DNA of 64,000 nucleotides from Uranotaenia lowii (lineage: Eukaryota; Arthropoda; Insecta; Diptera; Culicidae): assembly GCF_029784155.1 (NCBI RefSeq), contig NC_073692.1:22530444-22594443 (forward strand). The letters are read 5' to 3'. The notes beneath the pieces were generated by a model. That model was not told the DNA's origin and searched no databases. It saw only the letters and a program-made list of their open reading frames with translations. Made by a program: the position numbers and the translations under genes. Within the stretch, counting starts at the first letter, position 1. Each line of letters starts with the position of its first letter. Of the stretch, positions 48,301 through 60,312 are shown one piece after another.

Positions 48301-48829
48301 CAACTTATACCCATATCACAGACAATACACATACGTTCAAAGTTTTCTAATCAATCATAAATAATGATTCCCAAACATCTTCTGACGGTTGAAAATGATT
48401 TTTTGATGGTTATTTTGAAAACTTCCCAACTTTAAAAAGTAGAACCAGTTCAAAAAATTTAAAAGAAGTTTGTTCTTTAAAATTGAGACCGCCTTAAAAG
48501 CTTTGGATTTATTAGATAAATCTTCACACAAAATATGTTCAAAGCGTAAAGTCGTAAGGCTATGATCAATTAGAATCCGGGCAGTAACAAACGTGTGTAT
48601 TTTAAAAACTATTCATTTGATCGAAAATCTTTCTATGGAGGAAATGAAGGTGTTAATATGACATTTAATGTAAAAATACAAAAAAAATCATTAATGATTT
48701 CAAGAAATACTCTATTTTTTTATAAAATCTCTTTTTTATCTTAGCACACTTTTTAGTCATGTATTGATATATTTTTTTTATCACTGAAGCAAAACCTTTG
48801 CAAAATCAAGATATTTTACACAAACTCAC
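48301..48829. other. AT-rich noncoding sequence
   Basis: No supported feature. Confidence 0.5.
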
Positions 48830-49010
48830 CTGGAAAAAGCAATTGGAATCTGGATGGTCCTCTTCATGAGTAGGCATCTCGAAGAATTTGATCTCTTAAA
48901 TCCGGTTTTAACATAAATTTTTTTGTCCATCAGAACGCATCTGTCATATTGCTTAAAAACCGGATGCACAGATTGCGGTCTGGAACTGATCATTATTAGT
49001 TATTTTCTTG
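48830..49010 (-). pseudogene. decayed mariner/Tc1-type transposase fragment
   Basis: On the minus strand the frame reads HPVFKQYDRCVLMDKKIYVK then TGFKRSNSS. It resembles the catalytic DxE region of insect mariner/IS630-Tc1 transposases (a C-x-VMDDETYVK-x-DF-x-QLPG pattern) with the second Asp and the Glu lost. Frames on both sides are broken by stops. No terminal repeats were identified. Confidence 0.35.
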
Positions 49011-50805
49011 GTGTCTACTAGTCAGGCAACACTTTTTGCCTGCCGGAAATGGATTTTTTGCATTATTTAAGGAGTCTGCATTCAGTTATCCCCAATAACC
49101 ATGTACTTTTTACCATATTTAAGATCAAGGGCTGCAATCCGATGGTTGGTTTGAACTTCGTGTGAATCCTAGAGTGGCTCCTTATACTACTAAACCATTT
49201 GGTCCGAAAAAAAAAAAAAAGAAAAAATTAACAGTTCATGAGCTTTGAAGTCAACAATGAAAAATTTTCGAGGCGCAAAATGCGTAAAAGGAGCAAATTT
49301 GTTCAAAATTTTTTTTACCATGTCTTTTTGCATCGTAAATATCGCAGTTTTGCATATCCGAGCTCTATTAACGTAGCTATCACCGAAGTTAAGTGCCCGG
49401 ATACTAAATGATCATAGCCTTATATAAATTACTTTATTTTTAAAGTTCCAGAAAAACAAAAAAGCTCAAAAAAATAGTTATTTCTTTTTAAGTTCCCAAA
49501 AATATTAAAAGATTTAATTTCTACGTTTAATTTTATATTGTTAGGCTTTCCTTTTTTTTTAAATAATATCACGTTCCTATGTACTTACGTAGTAACAGTA
49601 AAAATCTAGCTTTTGGCGAAAAAAAACAATTATAACATTTGAAAAAACCATTCAAATGGGAAATCACCTTCATAACTGTTTCAGTACAAAATTCTTCGAA
49701 ATTCGAAATTCTGGAAATTCTTCACATCGCTGACAGCATTTGCTGTTGACGACAATTTCGTTACTAAACCGTTTGACAGAGGAAAAAATCGCAATCGATA
49801 CATTACCTTTGGGTGTACAACTGAGGGGTGCATCCCTTATCTCCTCTGAAGGGAAAGGTTTCCAATCGATAAACCGAATCGAAAACAGGAATCAATTTTT
49901 TGAGAAGATTCGATGCGGTTTTTCTAGCCCGGAAGATATCCGATACTGGTAAAATTCAAATCAATTTGAATGTGGCTTTTATAGCTTGTGGCCCTTGCAT
50001 CCGCCCGAAGCTTGTATTGTGTTTTGTGCTAGAAAAATGATCCCAGGAGTACATGCTTTTCTAGAGCTTGATAAGTTCATTCAATTTGTACCTTCGAGAT
50101 AAAATGACAAAAGTTAAAATAAAATTAGACTTCAAGAGTTTCAAGTTAAGATTAACAATCCATTGGGCGATTAATAGTCACAACCTTCTCTTAACCTTTA
50201 CTCACAACGAGTGTCACCTGGGATAATAGTCAGGTGAAAAGTCAGCCCAGTCATCCGGAAAGGTGTCAACGACTGGTCCACAGCTCGACCATCTTCCGGT
50301 GAAAAGCAAACATCATCACGTCCGGCCAAGCATGACCCCAGTTCAAAGGCTCCGGAAACGGATTGGAAATTGACCATTGACGGCCGAATAAATGTTTTTA
50401 TTCATTCAGGTTCAATTGTTAATCTGCTTTTAAAAACTTTGCTGAATTTTCGGTTCAACTCTAATATTGGTAAAAAAAACATTTTTTAAAATTTTATCGT
50501 TCAGACTTTTCAGTCGCCCATGGATGAAAACTTCAATAGTGCTTCAATAGTTGAACGGACTTGTCGGATGCTTTGGAATGTGTGGGTGTGAGGCCTTCAC
50601 ACGTGCACTTTTCCCCCCACTACTGATGGTAAACATTTTATTACAAACCCTTTCAATCGGCTTTTCTATACTGTAGATGCATCCAAGCCTGGGATTTTGT
50701 AGATCCTGATATCCCTCCAGAGTGGCTCGGCGGGCACGATTATGGTGCTGAATTATTAATGCTGAGTTTACCACCATCATCGGCAGGAACAAACACGTTT
50801 ACTAT
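49011..50805. other. noncoding sequence
   Basis: A 70-codon plus ORF (49740-49952) and an 82-codon minus ORF (50544-50792) have no recognised domain or splice support. Otherwise featureless. Confidence 0.4.
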
Positions 50806-51420
50806 CCCGAGCAGACTTTGATGCCTGAATCGATAGCAAACAGTAACCAAAATAAGCCATCGATGTCAAACTGATAGCATAATTCAGCATCGCATTTTTC
50901 CCGATGCCAACATAAGGTTTCATTGAAGCATCAATATGACGAAATATGATACCAAATCAATACCTACATAAGGCATTGAGACCAAAATGAAAGCACTATT
51001 TGGTTTTGCATTTTCTAAGATAACAAAAGAAGGCATCATTAAGGTTTCATTTACTACGGTAGAGTAGAAAAGTGAGGTCAAAATGATAGCATTATTTGGT
51101 ATTCCATTTTCTGTGATGAAAAATCAAATTTATTTAGGTGTTTGAAATTGAATCGAACACGAACACAAACAGCAAGTTCGTCCATCATCGGAAAAGTTTG
51201 CACAGTTTAAGTGTTCATTTCTCAGTGATTGCAAAAATAGGCATCATTTAGGTATCATTATTTTGAAAACAGATTTTTTTTTAAGTTTTGAAATTTAACT
51301 TTGATTGAAAACAAACAACATACTCAGCATAGTGCACGGATAACATTGTATTGATTTCTCTGTCATAGCAAAACAAGGCATCGTTAAGGTATCATCGAAT
51401 CGATCTGATTTCTTAACGTT
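50806..51420. repeat. dispersed word-repeat copy with CCCGAGCAGACT tip, GCATCAATA/GATACCAAAT word type
   Basis: Starts TCCCGAGCAGACTTTGATGC, like the copy at 1297. The interior repeats the words AAGGCATC(A/G)TTAAGGT, GATAGCAT(A/T)ATT and AGACCAAAATGA at irregular spacing. The right end was not located. Confidence 0.55.
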
Positions 51421-51597
51421 TTTTTAAACCTTATTGGCTAGCTTTTACAAAGCTCGCGTGAGCTTTCATTATGTCGTATGATACATCTCAAGAATTGACA
51501 GAAGCTGCTCCAAAAATTATCAAAACAACTTTTAAATTTGTATTTCACATATGTATGTTATCCAGGGTACAAATATGCTAAATGGAAGAAGTTGTAA

Positions 51598-53262
51598 CTA
51601 CACAGCAAAAAAACTGAATCCTTAACAGCACTGAAACGGAAATCCGTTAACTTTACATGACATGGAATGCGATTATCTACACACTACCAAAAAAATCAGG
51701 AAAATTACATCACATATGATGTAAATAAAAAGAAGCATCACATATGACGGAATTTTCCGTGCCAGGTGAATATTCAACGTTCAATAAAATTAAGTACTGT
51801 AATATTGAAGAGCATGTAATATTAAAATGCATGTAACAAAAAAAGAACTGAATTTTCCGATTGGTTAGAATTCTTTTTCTTCTTTTATTTGTTTTGTAAT
51901 TTGGGGATTTTCTATGAATGAATAAAACAAAAAGCAGCAACATAGAATTGTCACATTATTTGTATTGATATTATTGATCAAATCGTTGCTTATAATTAGC
52001 TAAATGTTCTTCTTAACATTATCATCATATCACACAACATCACGTATAACTATTAGCACTTAATTACAACTTTACTGATTGAAATCAGCACCATTCGTTA
52101 AAATAGATTTAACGCCCACACTGTTGGGCTATCTCGGGAATTCCTTTGACGTAACCATGTCTTTTGACGACATTTTAAATCGTCTCGATTACGACCTCTA
52201 CCACCATCGCCTACACGACTAAGATCACCAACAACATGCCCTACTTGCAGCGCCTATCGCGAACCATTTACTGGATACTTTGAACACCTAAAAACGAAAA
52301 TTATTTAGCATATTTTGCTTTATTTTAAGATCCACTCAAAGTACTTACCGATACGAATAAATGAACAACACAGCAGTGCAATATGGCAGCGAAAATGACC
52401 CACAAGTGACGAACGAACTTACGGCGGGATCGGAGTGATACCATCGATACGGCCGCAATGTTCGTTAGAGTTTCTGGTCCAGATTTAGGTAGCGATCCTT
52501 TCAGGGCCATCGTTGTCAACCAAGTGAAGGCTGAAAAAGGAAACAAAATAAATTTTTCATAAAAATAATCCTATTAATATGAAACTAAATTGTCTTTACC
52601 TCTGGAAATTCTCCTGCCTGAAACCTCTTGAAACAAGTGATGCACAAATTGTGATGTGTTTGTTTACTGTTTGTCTGCAGCAAATCGACTAAAACCAAGA
52701 AAGTCTATCGCTGCGCTCTCGTATTTTGTCATTTAAAAAGCGAATCTGTCTTAATGTCGCGGAACTCGACTGATGAACCAAATTAATGCAGAATGTTATG
52801 TAAAAACGCCTTTTCGGTTGGTTTTATTTTACGTGTTATTATAACATTCAGTCTAATTTAATTTTACGAGAAAAAAAATCTTTGCTTATACACGTTTTGT
52901 TACTTTCATTTTAAATTTCAGTGCTGTTAAGAAATCACCATTTCTAAGAATACATCGAAAATCGTATTCATTGTCATGTAATATTCATAAATTTCGTTTT
53001 CAGTGTTCACACTATGATATAAATTTGTAAAATTACATCTTATATGATGTAAACAAAAAGAAGCATCATAAATGACGGAATTTTACATCATGAAAACGTG
53101 TTCTGTGTCATGTGATATTAGTGTGATTCAAATTTGAGTGCTGTTAATGGTTCAACCTTTTTGATTTTGTAAATTTACATTATGAATTCGCGTTCAATGA
53201 CGTGTAATATTAGGGATTTTCAATTTCAGCGCTCTTAAGGATTCAGATTTTTTTTCTGTGTA
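51598..53262. repeat. inverted-repeat-bounded region carrying a small spliced gene
   Basis: The left boundary is CTACACAGCAAAAAAACTGA then ATCCTTAACAGCACTGAAA (51598-51636). The right boundary mirrors it: TTTCAGCGCTCTTAAGG then ATTCAGATTTTTTTTCTGTG (53224-53262). TTGTAA lies just outside each end. Two direct copies of a TTACATCAYATATGATGTAA then AYAAAAAGAAGCATCA module occur at 51702-51760 and 53033-53090. Related GAATCYTTARCAGCACTGAA words continue to about 53560, so the boundary may be an array of inverted units rather than one element. The gene at 52225-52600 sits between the ends. Confidence 0.5.
52225..52740 (-). CDS. putative 74-residue single-pass membrane protein, three exons
   Basis: Minus-strand model with canonical sites. 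A 5' noncoding exon ends at 52600 (GAG|GTAAAG). Intron 1 is 69 bp, ending TTTTTCAG. Exon 2 is 52530-52349, with ATG at 52510 in good context (CAACGATGG). Intron 2 is 61 bp (GTAAGT ... TTTTTAG). Exon 3 is from 52287, with stop TGA at 52225-52227. The coding frame joins in phase: 54 plus 20 codons. The product starts MALKGSLPKSGPETL, has a basic stretch SLRSRRKFVRH and then one hydrophobic segment, WVIFAAILHCCVVHLFV, giving a likely cytosolic basic side and a single membrane span. The C-terminus is short and Cys-rich (ASRACCW). The family is not recognised. The 5' limit near 52740 is a guess. Confidence 0.5.
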
Positions 53263-53909
53263 TTGTAAATTTCCATAATCGAACAAATGTGAATCTTTAG
53301 CAGCACTGAATTTTAGTTACATCAATATTACATGACACAGAACACGATTTTCTAATGTAAAATTCCGTTATTTATGATGCTTCTTTTCATTTACATCATA
53401 TGTGATATAATAATACAGATTTTTTTCATCAGACAAAGAAATTTGAATTCTCAACAGCATTGAAATTGGAAACAAAGAATGGTACATAACATGGAACACG
53501 ATTTTGTCATGTAATTTTAATTTAATATTAGCCTCAAACAACACTGAATTTGAATAGTATTAATATTACATGACATTGAACGGTTTTTTGATTAAATTGA
53601 AAAAGTTGAATCCGAAAGAGCAGTCAACTTTACGGTCCCTAAAATTACACGAGACGGAATGTTTTACTAACAAGTTAATTTCAAAAAGTACTGTCAGACC
53701 ATCATGGATTGGTTTTCCAAATATTAAAGAGGATTGAAAATTTATTCTAAGGCATATTTTTTATCAGGAAAGTTACATAAGTTTGTAAAATCAGCAGTGA
53801 TTTGACAGGCTAAAACTGTGCCAAAGTTGAATGAAGTGTTTCATGAAAAAAGATGTCTATTACGTTAGCCTCGAATATTGCGCAAGGTAGCTTGTTGATC
53901 TTAATTCAG
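53263..53909. repeat. further CACTGAA/ACATGACA word repeats, then plain AT-rich DNA
   Basis: To about 53600: repeated TTTAGCAGCACTGAATTTTA, TTACATGACACAGAACACGA and an inverted GATGCTTCTTTT module. From 53600 to 53909 nothing is supported. Confidence 0.5.
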
Positions 53910-54200
53910 AACTAAGAAAAGGATTCACCACCGGACAGTGGAAGTGATAGAAAACGATGATGAGAACATCCGCATCAAAAGCTGCGATGGATGCTTATCC
54001 GAAAAACTGTGAGTAAAAAATACATGGACTAGCAATAAAAGCAACAAAGAATTTTATTTTACAGTTTCCCTGCCGCCTCATTCGGGCTCCAGTTTACAAC
54101 CCAATTGGACGCTCCAGTCGCTGGACAATTTCAACCTAAATTCGAAATTGTTTTGTCCAAATGTGACCAATGGCTTTTTGTAAGGAACTGGTTCTACTGA
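53910..54200 (+). CDS. exon pair of an unrecognised protein (partial)
   Basis: Exon 53910-54008 follows the acceptor CTTAATTCAG and ends at a GTGAGT donor. After a 56-bp intron ending TTTTACAG, a second exon runs from 54065. The joined frame reads TKKRIHHRTVEVIENDDENI, then KSCDGCLSEKLFPAASFGLQ, then FTTQLDAPVAGQFQPKFEIV, ending WLFVRNWFY and a stop at 54198-54200. A GTAAGG at 54180 could instead be a donor. All other frames across the first exon are closed. Composition is protein-like, but no family is recognised, and upstream exons were not found. A minus ORF over the second exon (54078-54401) is taken as a shadow. Confidence 0.45.
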
Positions 54201-55042
54201 AAGAGATCTTTGTGAGAACTGAAATCGGATCTTAAACCAGAAATGCCTCAAAATATTCTCTAACCATAAGCGTATTCTACACGGCACTTCACTGCCGTTA
54301 TCATGGTAATTGCATGACTCCAGCAACCAGTCTCCTGCTGCATTTAGTTCAGTATTCCCGTCTCCGGTGCACGGCGTAGAAATCTTCGTGAATACGAACA
54401 ATGCTGGTGACGCATCCTGTGCACTTTTCTTTCACTCTTGTACAGTTCACGCGTTCACGGTCACTTCACTTTCCGTTTCCTTGTGGGGGAACGATTTTGT
54501 ATGACCGGCTATGTTTGATTTGTTTCAGAGATTGTTTGTGTTTTGTTTACATCTACATTTTCCGCTCCCGTACTGCAGGATATGGATACGGGATACGGAG
54601 GAGTGAAAATTGAGCATCTTACTTAGGGGGTATCCATAAACATCGGAATATGTATTTCTCACTTCAAGCCTCTTTAAACCAACCAACAATTTAAAACAAA
54701 TAGAAATGTACACGGTTTCATCACATCATAATATCTTGAATTCAAATGTTCATATACTTTTTGTTAAATTGTATTTAATACCTACTATTTTCAAAAAGTC
54801 CCATTTTTCTTTTTTTTTTCATTCCCGTACGCCCATGAAAAACTTTCTCTCGCTCCCATTCGAAAAAATCTCTTCATTTTGTTTTATTTGTTTTGGTTTG
54901 GATATTCTGATTACGTCTGATCAACTTTACAGAACGACGGAATAAATCAATCCGAAGGATAAAAAAGTGGCCCAAGCCAAAAGTGACTTCGGTTCCGGCT
55001 AAAAATGTAGGCTACTCTTGACGACAGGTTGTTTTGCTTTAG
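54201..55042. other. sequence between exon candidates
   Basis: Overlapping short ORFs (54310-54504, 54401-54613 plus; 54525-54713 minus) and several AG/GT sites, but no exon I can defend. It may hold UTR or intron. Confidence 0.3.
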
Positions 55043-55282
55043 ACAAGATTCTGGTAATGGCAGCTGCGGGTGTTCAGGTGAGTTTTTTAAACAAAATTAA
55101 GTGTAAATATTTAGTTTTCAGAAGTGAAAGTTTTTTTTTATTTGTGGTTGTCCTAAGACGGCTAAGACCAGGAAGGTCCAACTTGCTAACTGAAAGTTTC
55201 ATATATTTCAGCTTTCGGTGGGTCAGGCGGTGCGGTTCCGACACCATTCGAAAACAAAATCAAAGTCGGCAACTTGCAGTGA
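55043..55282 (+). CDS. exon pair of an unrecognised glycine-rich C-terminus (partial)
   Basis: A 35-bp exon, 55043-55077 (acceptor TTTTGCTTTAG, donor GTGAGT), and, after a 134-bp intron ending ATATATTTCAG, an exon from 55212. The frame with one base carried across gives QDSGNGSCGCSAFGGSGGAV then PTPFENKIKVGNLQ and a stop at 55280-55282. A second possible reading starts at an ATG inside the first exon (MAAAGVQ) and stays open to about 55361. Which frame is used cannot be decided. It may belong with the exons at 53910-54200, but the phases do not join directly. Confidence 0.35.
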
Positions 55283-56289
55283 AACATTACAACCCAATCG
55301 GATATCCACTTCTGAAACTCATCAGCTGGGTGCTGTTCGGGTAAAATATTTCTGGTAATCTTTTCAAATCTTTTTATAGAATGTGCTGCGACAATAAATT
55401 AAACAGGAATTTGCGACGCAGAAATAGCCCCATTCCATGCCTTTTCAACATTAGTCGGGATAGTACCTATCTGAAGAAGTTGGCCGCTTAAAAACTTCCG
55501 GTGCACCAATGAAAGCCAATGTAACGGGGGTCTGTCCAAGTCTAAAAACGGGAAGCTAAACATGGGCAAGGATCTAAGTAGATCGTGGGTCTCGCCATGG
55601 TTTTCCTAGGAAAAGGGCAAGTACTACGATGAACATTTCGCTACTTCCATTACGGAAATTACAGTTCTGTTGATAGTTTTTTTTTTCAATTTTTGAATTT
55701 CATAACTTTTTAGTTTGTGGATATTTCAAACATTCTATGAAGGATAAATAATTATCCCATGAAATTTGGCGTTTCTTTGATGTTTCTGTGTGACTTTAGA
55801 TATATTACCAAAAAATGTCATTTTCTTATTTAAATTCACTCAAGCCTAAATTTCTCAAAAATCACGCAATACCTAAGTCAAAATTCTACAGAGCAATTCT
55901 TAGAAGATAAAACTATCATGTGGTACAATTTTTGAGCATTCGCCGAAAAATGCAATTTCAATATAATTTCGGATGAAAAGAAAATATCTACTTAGTAAAA
56001 GGTTATAGCAGTTTGAAATTTAAGTTTAATTTGCAGCACGGAAACTTTGTATAGAATTATGAACGGCACTGTAGTTTGTAAATTCCTTCTCGTAAACCTA
56101 GTTCCTAAATATTAGATGATGGACGGATAAATTTCACAATTATTGTCGGTTTATGTTGGCTGTTATTTCATTGTGAAAATGTAAACAAAATCCAATAAAA
56201 TTTGATTTGTTCTAATTGTGTTAAGATTTATTGCTATGCGTATGCAATATCACAAATTCCTTCTCATTTGGGGTTGACCATTTCTGTTA
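55283..56289. other. noncoding sequence
   Basis: Likely 3' or intergenic sequence; no supported gene or repeat. Confidence 0.4.
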
Positions 56290-56574
56290 TTTTTGAAAGG
56301 CAAGAAAACAATTTTTTTACACGCCGCTCTGAAAATTCAGTTGTAAGTATTGTAATATTACACGCTCTTAATTTTACAGCTTTTCTGGCATGTAATATCC
56401 AAACTCGTACGGAAAATCCCGTCATGTGTTTGTGTCGTAATATTACACGTTCACAATTTGACAGCTTTTTTGATATGTAATATCCAACTCGCATGGAAAA
56501 TTCCGTCATATATGATGCTTCTTTTTATTTACATCATATGTGATGTGATTTTACAGATTTTTTTCGTTGTGTGT
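56290..56574. repeat. word-repeat element with CTACACA-type tip (inverted)
   Basis: Repeats of GTAATATTACACG, TTTTACAGCTTTT and CATGTAATATCCAA. It ends in AATTCCGTCATATATGATGC, TTCTTTTTATTTACATCATA and then ...TTTTACAGATTTTTTTCG to TGTGTGTAG, the inverted form of the module at 51677-51760. ORFs on both strands here are by-products. Confidence 0.6.
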
Positions 56575-57665
56575 AGTTTATGTCAGTTTTTTTTTTTTTG
56601 GTAATATATCTGTTTGTTTACATTTTGTTTCATACTACGTAATACAAGCTAACGCGAGAAAGAAGTTTTGAAGCAAAGTAAAACCAAAATTCGAGCATTA
56701 CAAGTTTCTAATTTATATAAAAAAACAGTTTTTAAAAAATCTCATAATTTGTTTTCAAATAATTCAAACAAAAAAATTACATTATCTACCTGTAGTATTA
56801 GTCGATACAACTGAAGTTGGTTAAGGATGATATTACAGTAAATTTCTTGTAACAAAATAATTTTCAAAGTCATATATAATAACTTTCAAAATAATACTCA
56901 CTTGTCCAGAAATCGTCACTTAATTTACTTGTCCAAATATCAATTTCTTCTTTTATCCCCCCCCCCCTTGTTCGAAATTTCCAAAAAACCTGATGGGGGA
57001 AATAAATAAATTTTGAAGTATTTTATGTAAATTTCGGGAAAATAATCAAACATCCGAAAGATTACAAAATCAAAAAAATGCACCTTTTGTATCCTTGATT
57101 TAATTGAATTTTTCGATAAAAAAAAACTTTATTTATAGGTTTTGTGCAAAGATATTTTATGCAATTTTTTTGCATACAAGCTTCCGTGCAATATATTCGA
57201 ATTGATTTGTTTTCGCATTTTTTTTTAATATCCCCCCTCGCGGTGTTCCAACTCCGAGTGACAAAATAAGGATTTGAAATTTGTTCCGGGCTTATTTTAA
57301 TATCACCAAATAGATTTGAAAAACAACGATGTGATTGAACGCAATCTTTCTAGACAAGCAGATATGCCGAATGGATTTGTCAAAAATCAGTGCACTGCGA
57401 TGAAAAAAAATCAGGAATTTTCAGCAGATCACTGGGATGATGAAAATAATATGCAACTCTGATTGTATCAATAAAGCCGAAATACAGGTACTTAAGAAGT
57501 CTCAATTTATGTTATAGCGAGCAAAGTCTTGACTGGCCTTCAGTTTTTATCGAAAAACACCATTAAATATCATCTGAACTCGTTAAACTTTTTAACTACT
57601 TATTTGTTTGATTTTGTCATCAATGAACTGTTAGTTCAATAATAATTCAGATTTTTTTTTGCGAA
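56575..57665. other. AT-rich noncoding sequence
   Basis: No supported gene. Short C-runs near 56958 and 57233 are not part of a recognisable element. Confidence 0.4.
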
Positions 57666-58209
57666 TAAGGGGCTGTCCATTAATGATGTCACGCAAAATT
57701 TGGAAAAAATTTACCCCCCCCTCCCCCCTCCGTCACATATTGTCACAAATTCCGTAACCCCCCTTTTGTATTACGTCACGTTTTCCTAACCCCCCCCCCC
57801 CCTGTAGTAAAATTTTCAACTCATAGAAATTTGATTAAAAATGTTGCTTTTTTAAATTCATCAGTTTTATTCAAAGAATTGAAAAAAAGGTTAACAACTT
57901 TTAACAAGCCTTAAATCATTGCTTAAAAAACATTTCAATCATGAGTCCAAGGATTATGTTGATGACTTTCCATATCAATGACCAAATCTAGTCTATTCAA
58001 CCATCCAAATCTAGTTCCTCTTCTTCAATCCATTCGCAATCCAAATCTTCTCCACAGGTTAGAATAGCCAACCAATCCTGTTCACTTTTTTTTGTAATGA
58101 TAAGTGATGTCACGCTCAAGCTGACCCCCCCTCCCCCACATGTCACAAAAATCAAAACCCCCCCTCCCCCCCCCCCTAACGCGTGACATCATTTATGGAC
58201 GGCCCCTAA
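57666..58209. mobile_element. MITE with GGGGCYGTCC ends and TAA duplication, GTCAC word type
   Basis: Core 57669-58206 (538 bp). The left end is GGGGCTGTCCATTAATGATG, and the right end inverted is GGGGCCGTCCATAAATGATG. TAA lies directly outside both ends. The same layout as the element at 4555: tip, word (ATGTCACGC), C-rich tract, then TCCGTCACATATTGTCACA. The AT-rich centre holds no transposase. Confidence 0.8.
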
Positions 58210-59132
58210 GGACAAAATTCAATTTATAAACGATTTTTTAAAAATCAATACAACTCAAACGTTTTTGCCAAATCAGACCCCCTGGACAAGACAAACGATC
58301 AAAACCAGGGCGTGTACAGCTTCGGGTGTGTTCTTATACCAATACACGGAATCGTCCATCTTGTGACAGGCAATCGTAATCGTAGGCATGGTAGGCGAAC
58401 AATTCGCTGTCTAAAAGCGCTCCGTTTACACCCCCCACTAATGAGAAACTTTTGGTACCCTTTGCCTACTTTTCCTCAATATGCAACCACCCGTAGCTGT
58501 AGGCACGCTGGATCAAAACAAAAACAAATTTCAAACCAGTGCGGATACCAATCACAGTAAGGAGACTGCTCGTGATTCGCCGTAGAAAAACTTCCCCCGT
58601 GACCATTTGATCGCTTAAGTCGTCCGGAAAAGTGTTCCGTCTATTCGCAGTTTAAACGAGCCGCACCGCTATCGACCGGGAACGGTGGGTTTGTCGTCGC
58701 CACCAGAAGTGTAACGAGCTGACCAGAAGTGTAACTGATAAAAAAGCTGCAGTTACAGCGGTGTAATTGGTCTGCTGTTTTCACATTTTCAGGTAAGTCG
58801 CAAGCGCAAGGATTAGCCCACAGCAAACAGTTATTAAAATTCAGGCGGCCAACGTGTTCCTTTATCTGGTGGTGCGGCAGCACTTCTTAATTGTTGACTT
58901 CTGAGATGCGGCCGTTGCGAAGAATCCTCGGTTCACGGAATTACTTTCTGAAAGGCGGCTGTTTTCACATCGCTTGCTTGAGAAAGACGGCTAGGTGGAA
59001 AAATTGCCCTTTTTAAAAATGCTCCTGTCCAGCAAGCTGAGCAACGAAGGATGAAGATTCCAAAAAATACAGGTAACTTATTGATCAACTTGAATTGTCA
59101 AAATAATTTCTTTTTGATGTTTTTTTCTCCAG
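58210..59132. other. GC-richer sequence, possible 5' region of a plus-strand gene
   Basis: An 82-codon ORF (58312-58560) is unsupported. Donor-like CAG|GTAAGT at 58792 and CAG|GTAACT near 59070 suggest spliced noncoding exons leading to the exon at 59133. This is weak evidence. Confidence 0.3.
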
Positions 59133-60312
59133 GTAAACAGCTTAACCGAGTACGTTGGAGGTACCCAACACCGGTCAGGGTTCTGCGGACTAGTTCGAGC
59201 TGAAACGTTCTCGGTATGTCATTTTTTTTTAAATCTTTTTGTCACTAAACTGCCGCTGGAAGCAAAATTGTCTGAGAAGTAAATATTTCTTTCATACGTT
59301 TCGCGGAAAAATTGATAAAATACAACTAATCACACCATCTTCATTGTGTTAAGTTTTGTTTATTGTATAAATATTTACAAAACTAGCGTTAATTACGGAG
59401 GAAAATTTTATCAACATAAACATACAATGAATTAAAGTTTATCACTGGCACTTTTTACAGTGCTTTTTATACGGTTCTGCTTATTGAGTTTCACCGATAA
59501 AACTTAATAAGTATAAACATACAAGACTCATGAGTTTTTTCTTATATTGAATACTAATGGTATAAGACAAATTTCCGAAGTAAACTGAATTATGAAAAAG
59601 CATGTAAGAATGACTTCAACGATTTTAGGAACACTAAAGACAGTCTTGCAAATAGCGGTAGTTAATTTATCATATTAAATACTGATTTTTTAGATAAAGT
59701 ATTCAGAATAACTAATGGCATTTTTATTTCAGACAATACAAAACACAAATTAGCAAAGTGAATTGCACATGCTGTTATTCAGAGCGGTTTTGTTCCTTCA
59801 CCAGGCAACGAGGATAACACCAGTGATGGTAGCCAGCAATAGGATATATATCGCTCAAATACAATCCAGCTCAACTCGTTGTTTGGCGAAGCCGTCTGAA
59901 TTTGACCTGCAAGTTGAGTTTAACATCACTTCATTCATCGCGTCTTTTGATGAGTATAACAACAACGCCGCCATGCAGCAACATTTGGAAAGGCGAACAA
60001 CATCATGGGCAATAAGTTTCCATTTGGTGGCACTATCACAACTTCCTCATCAACCTGATTCTTCAAAACTTTAGTTGTTAGTAAGTAGTATATATTTCCA
60101 AGCGGATTTACGAATCTAAAACAGGTACGTAAAAACAGGAATTGCGCACACCTAACCTATAAACATTGTCTTCTAAATTAATGATTCGCATTGTATGCTT
60201 TCAGAATTTCTTAGAATTCATCGGAACCAAAACGGTGTTCAAGGTGTTTGTTTTCCTGGGGATGTCCACTTTGTCGACTTATAAGTTACTGAAACGTGAT
60301 CAAAACGATTAA
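59133..60312 (+). CDS. two exon-like segments of a possible small protein (partial)
   Basis: Exon A, 59133-59213 (acceptor TTTTTTCTCCAG, donor GTATGT), is open in only one frame: VNSLTEYVGGTQHRSGFCGL then VRAETFS. Exon C, 60205-60312 (acceptor TGTATGCTTTCAG), reads NFLEFIGTKTVFKVFVFLGM then STLSTYKLLKRDQND and a stop. It has one hydrophobic segment that could span a membrane. Both ends are in phase 0, so A joins C directly. The segment between (59734-60085, acceptor ATTTTTATTTCAG, 103-codon ORF from 59763) would introduce a stop in that frame and may be an alternative or unrelated exon. No start codon was found for exon A. Confidence 0.35.
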
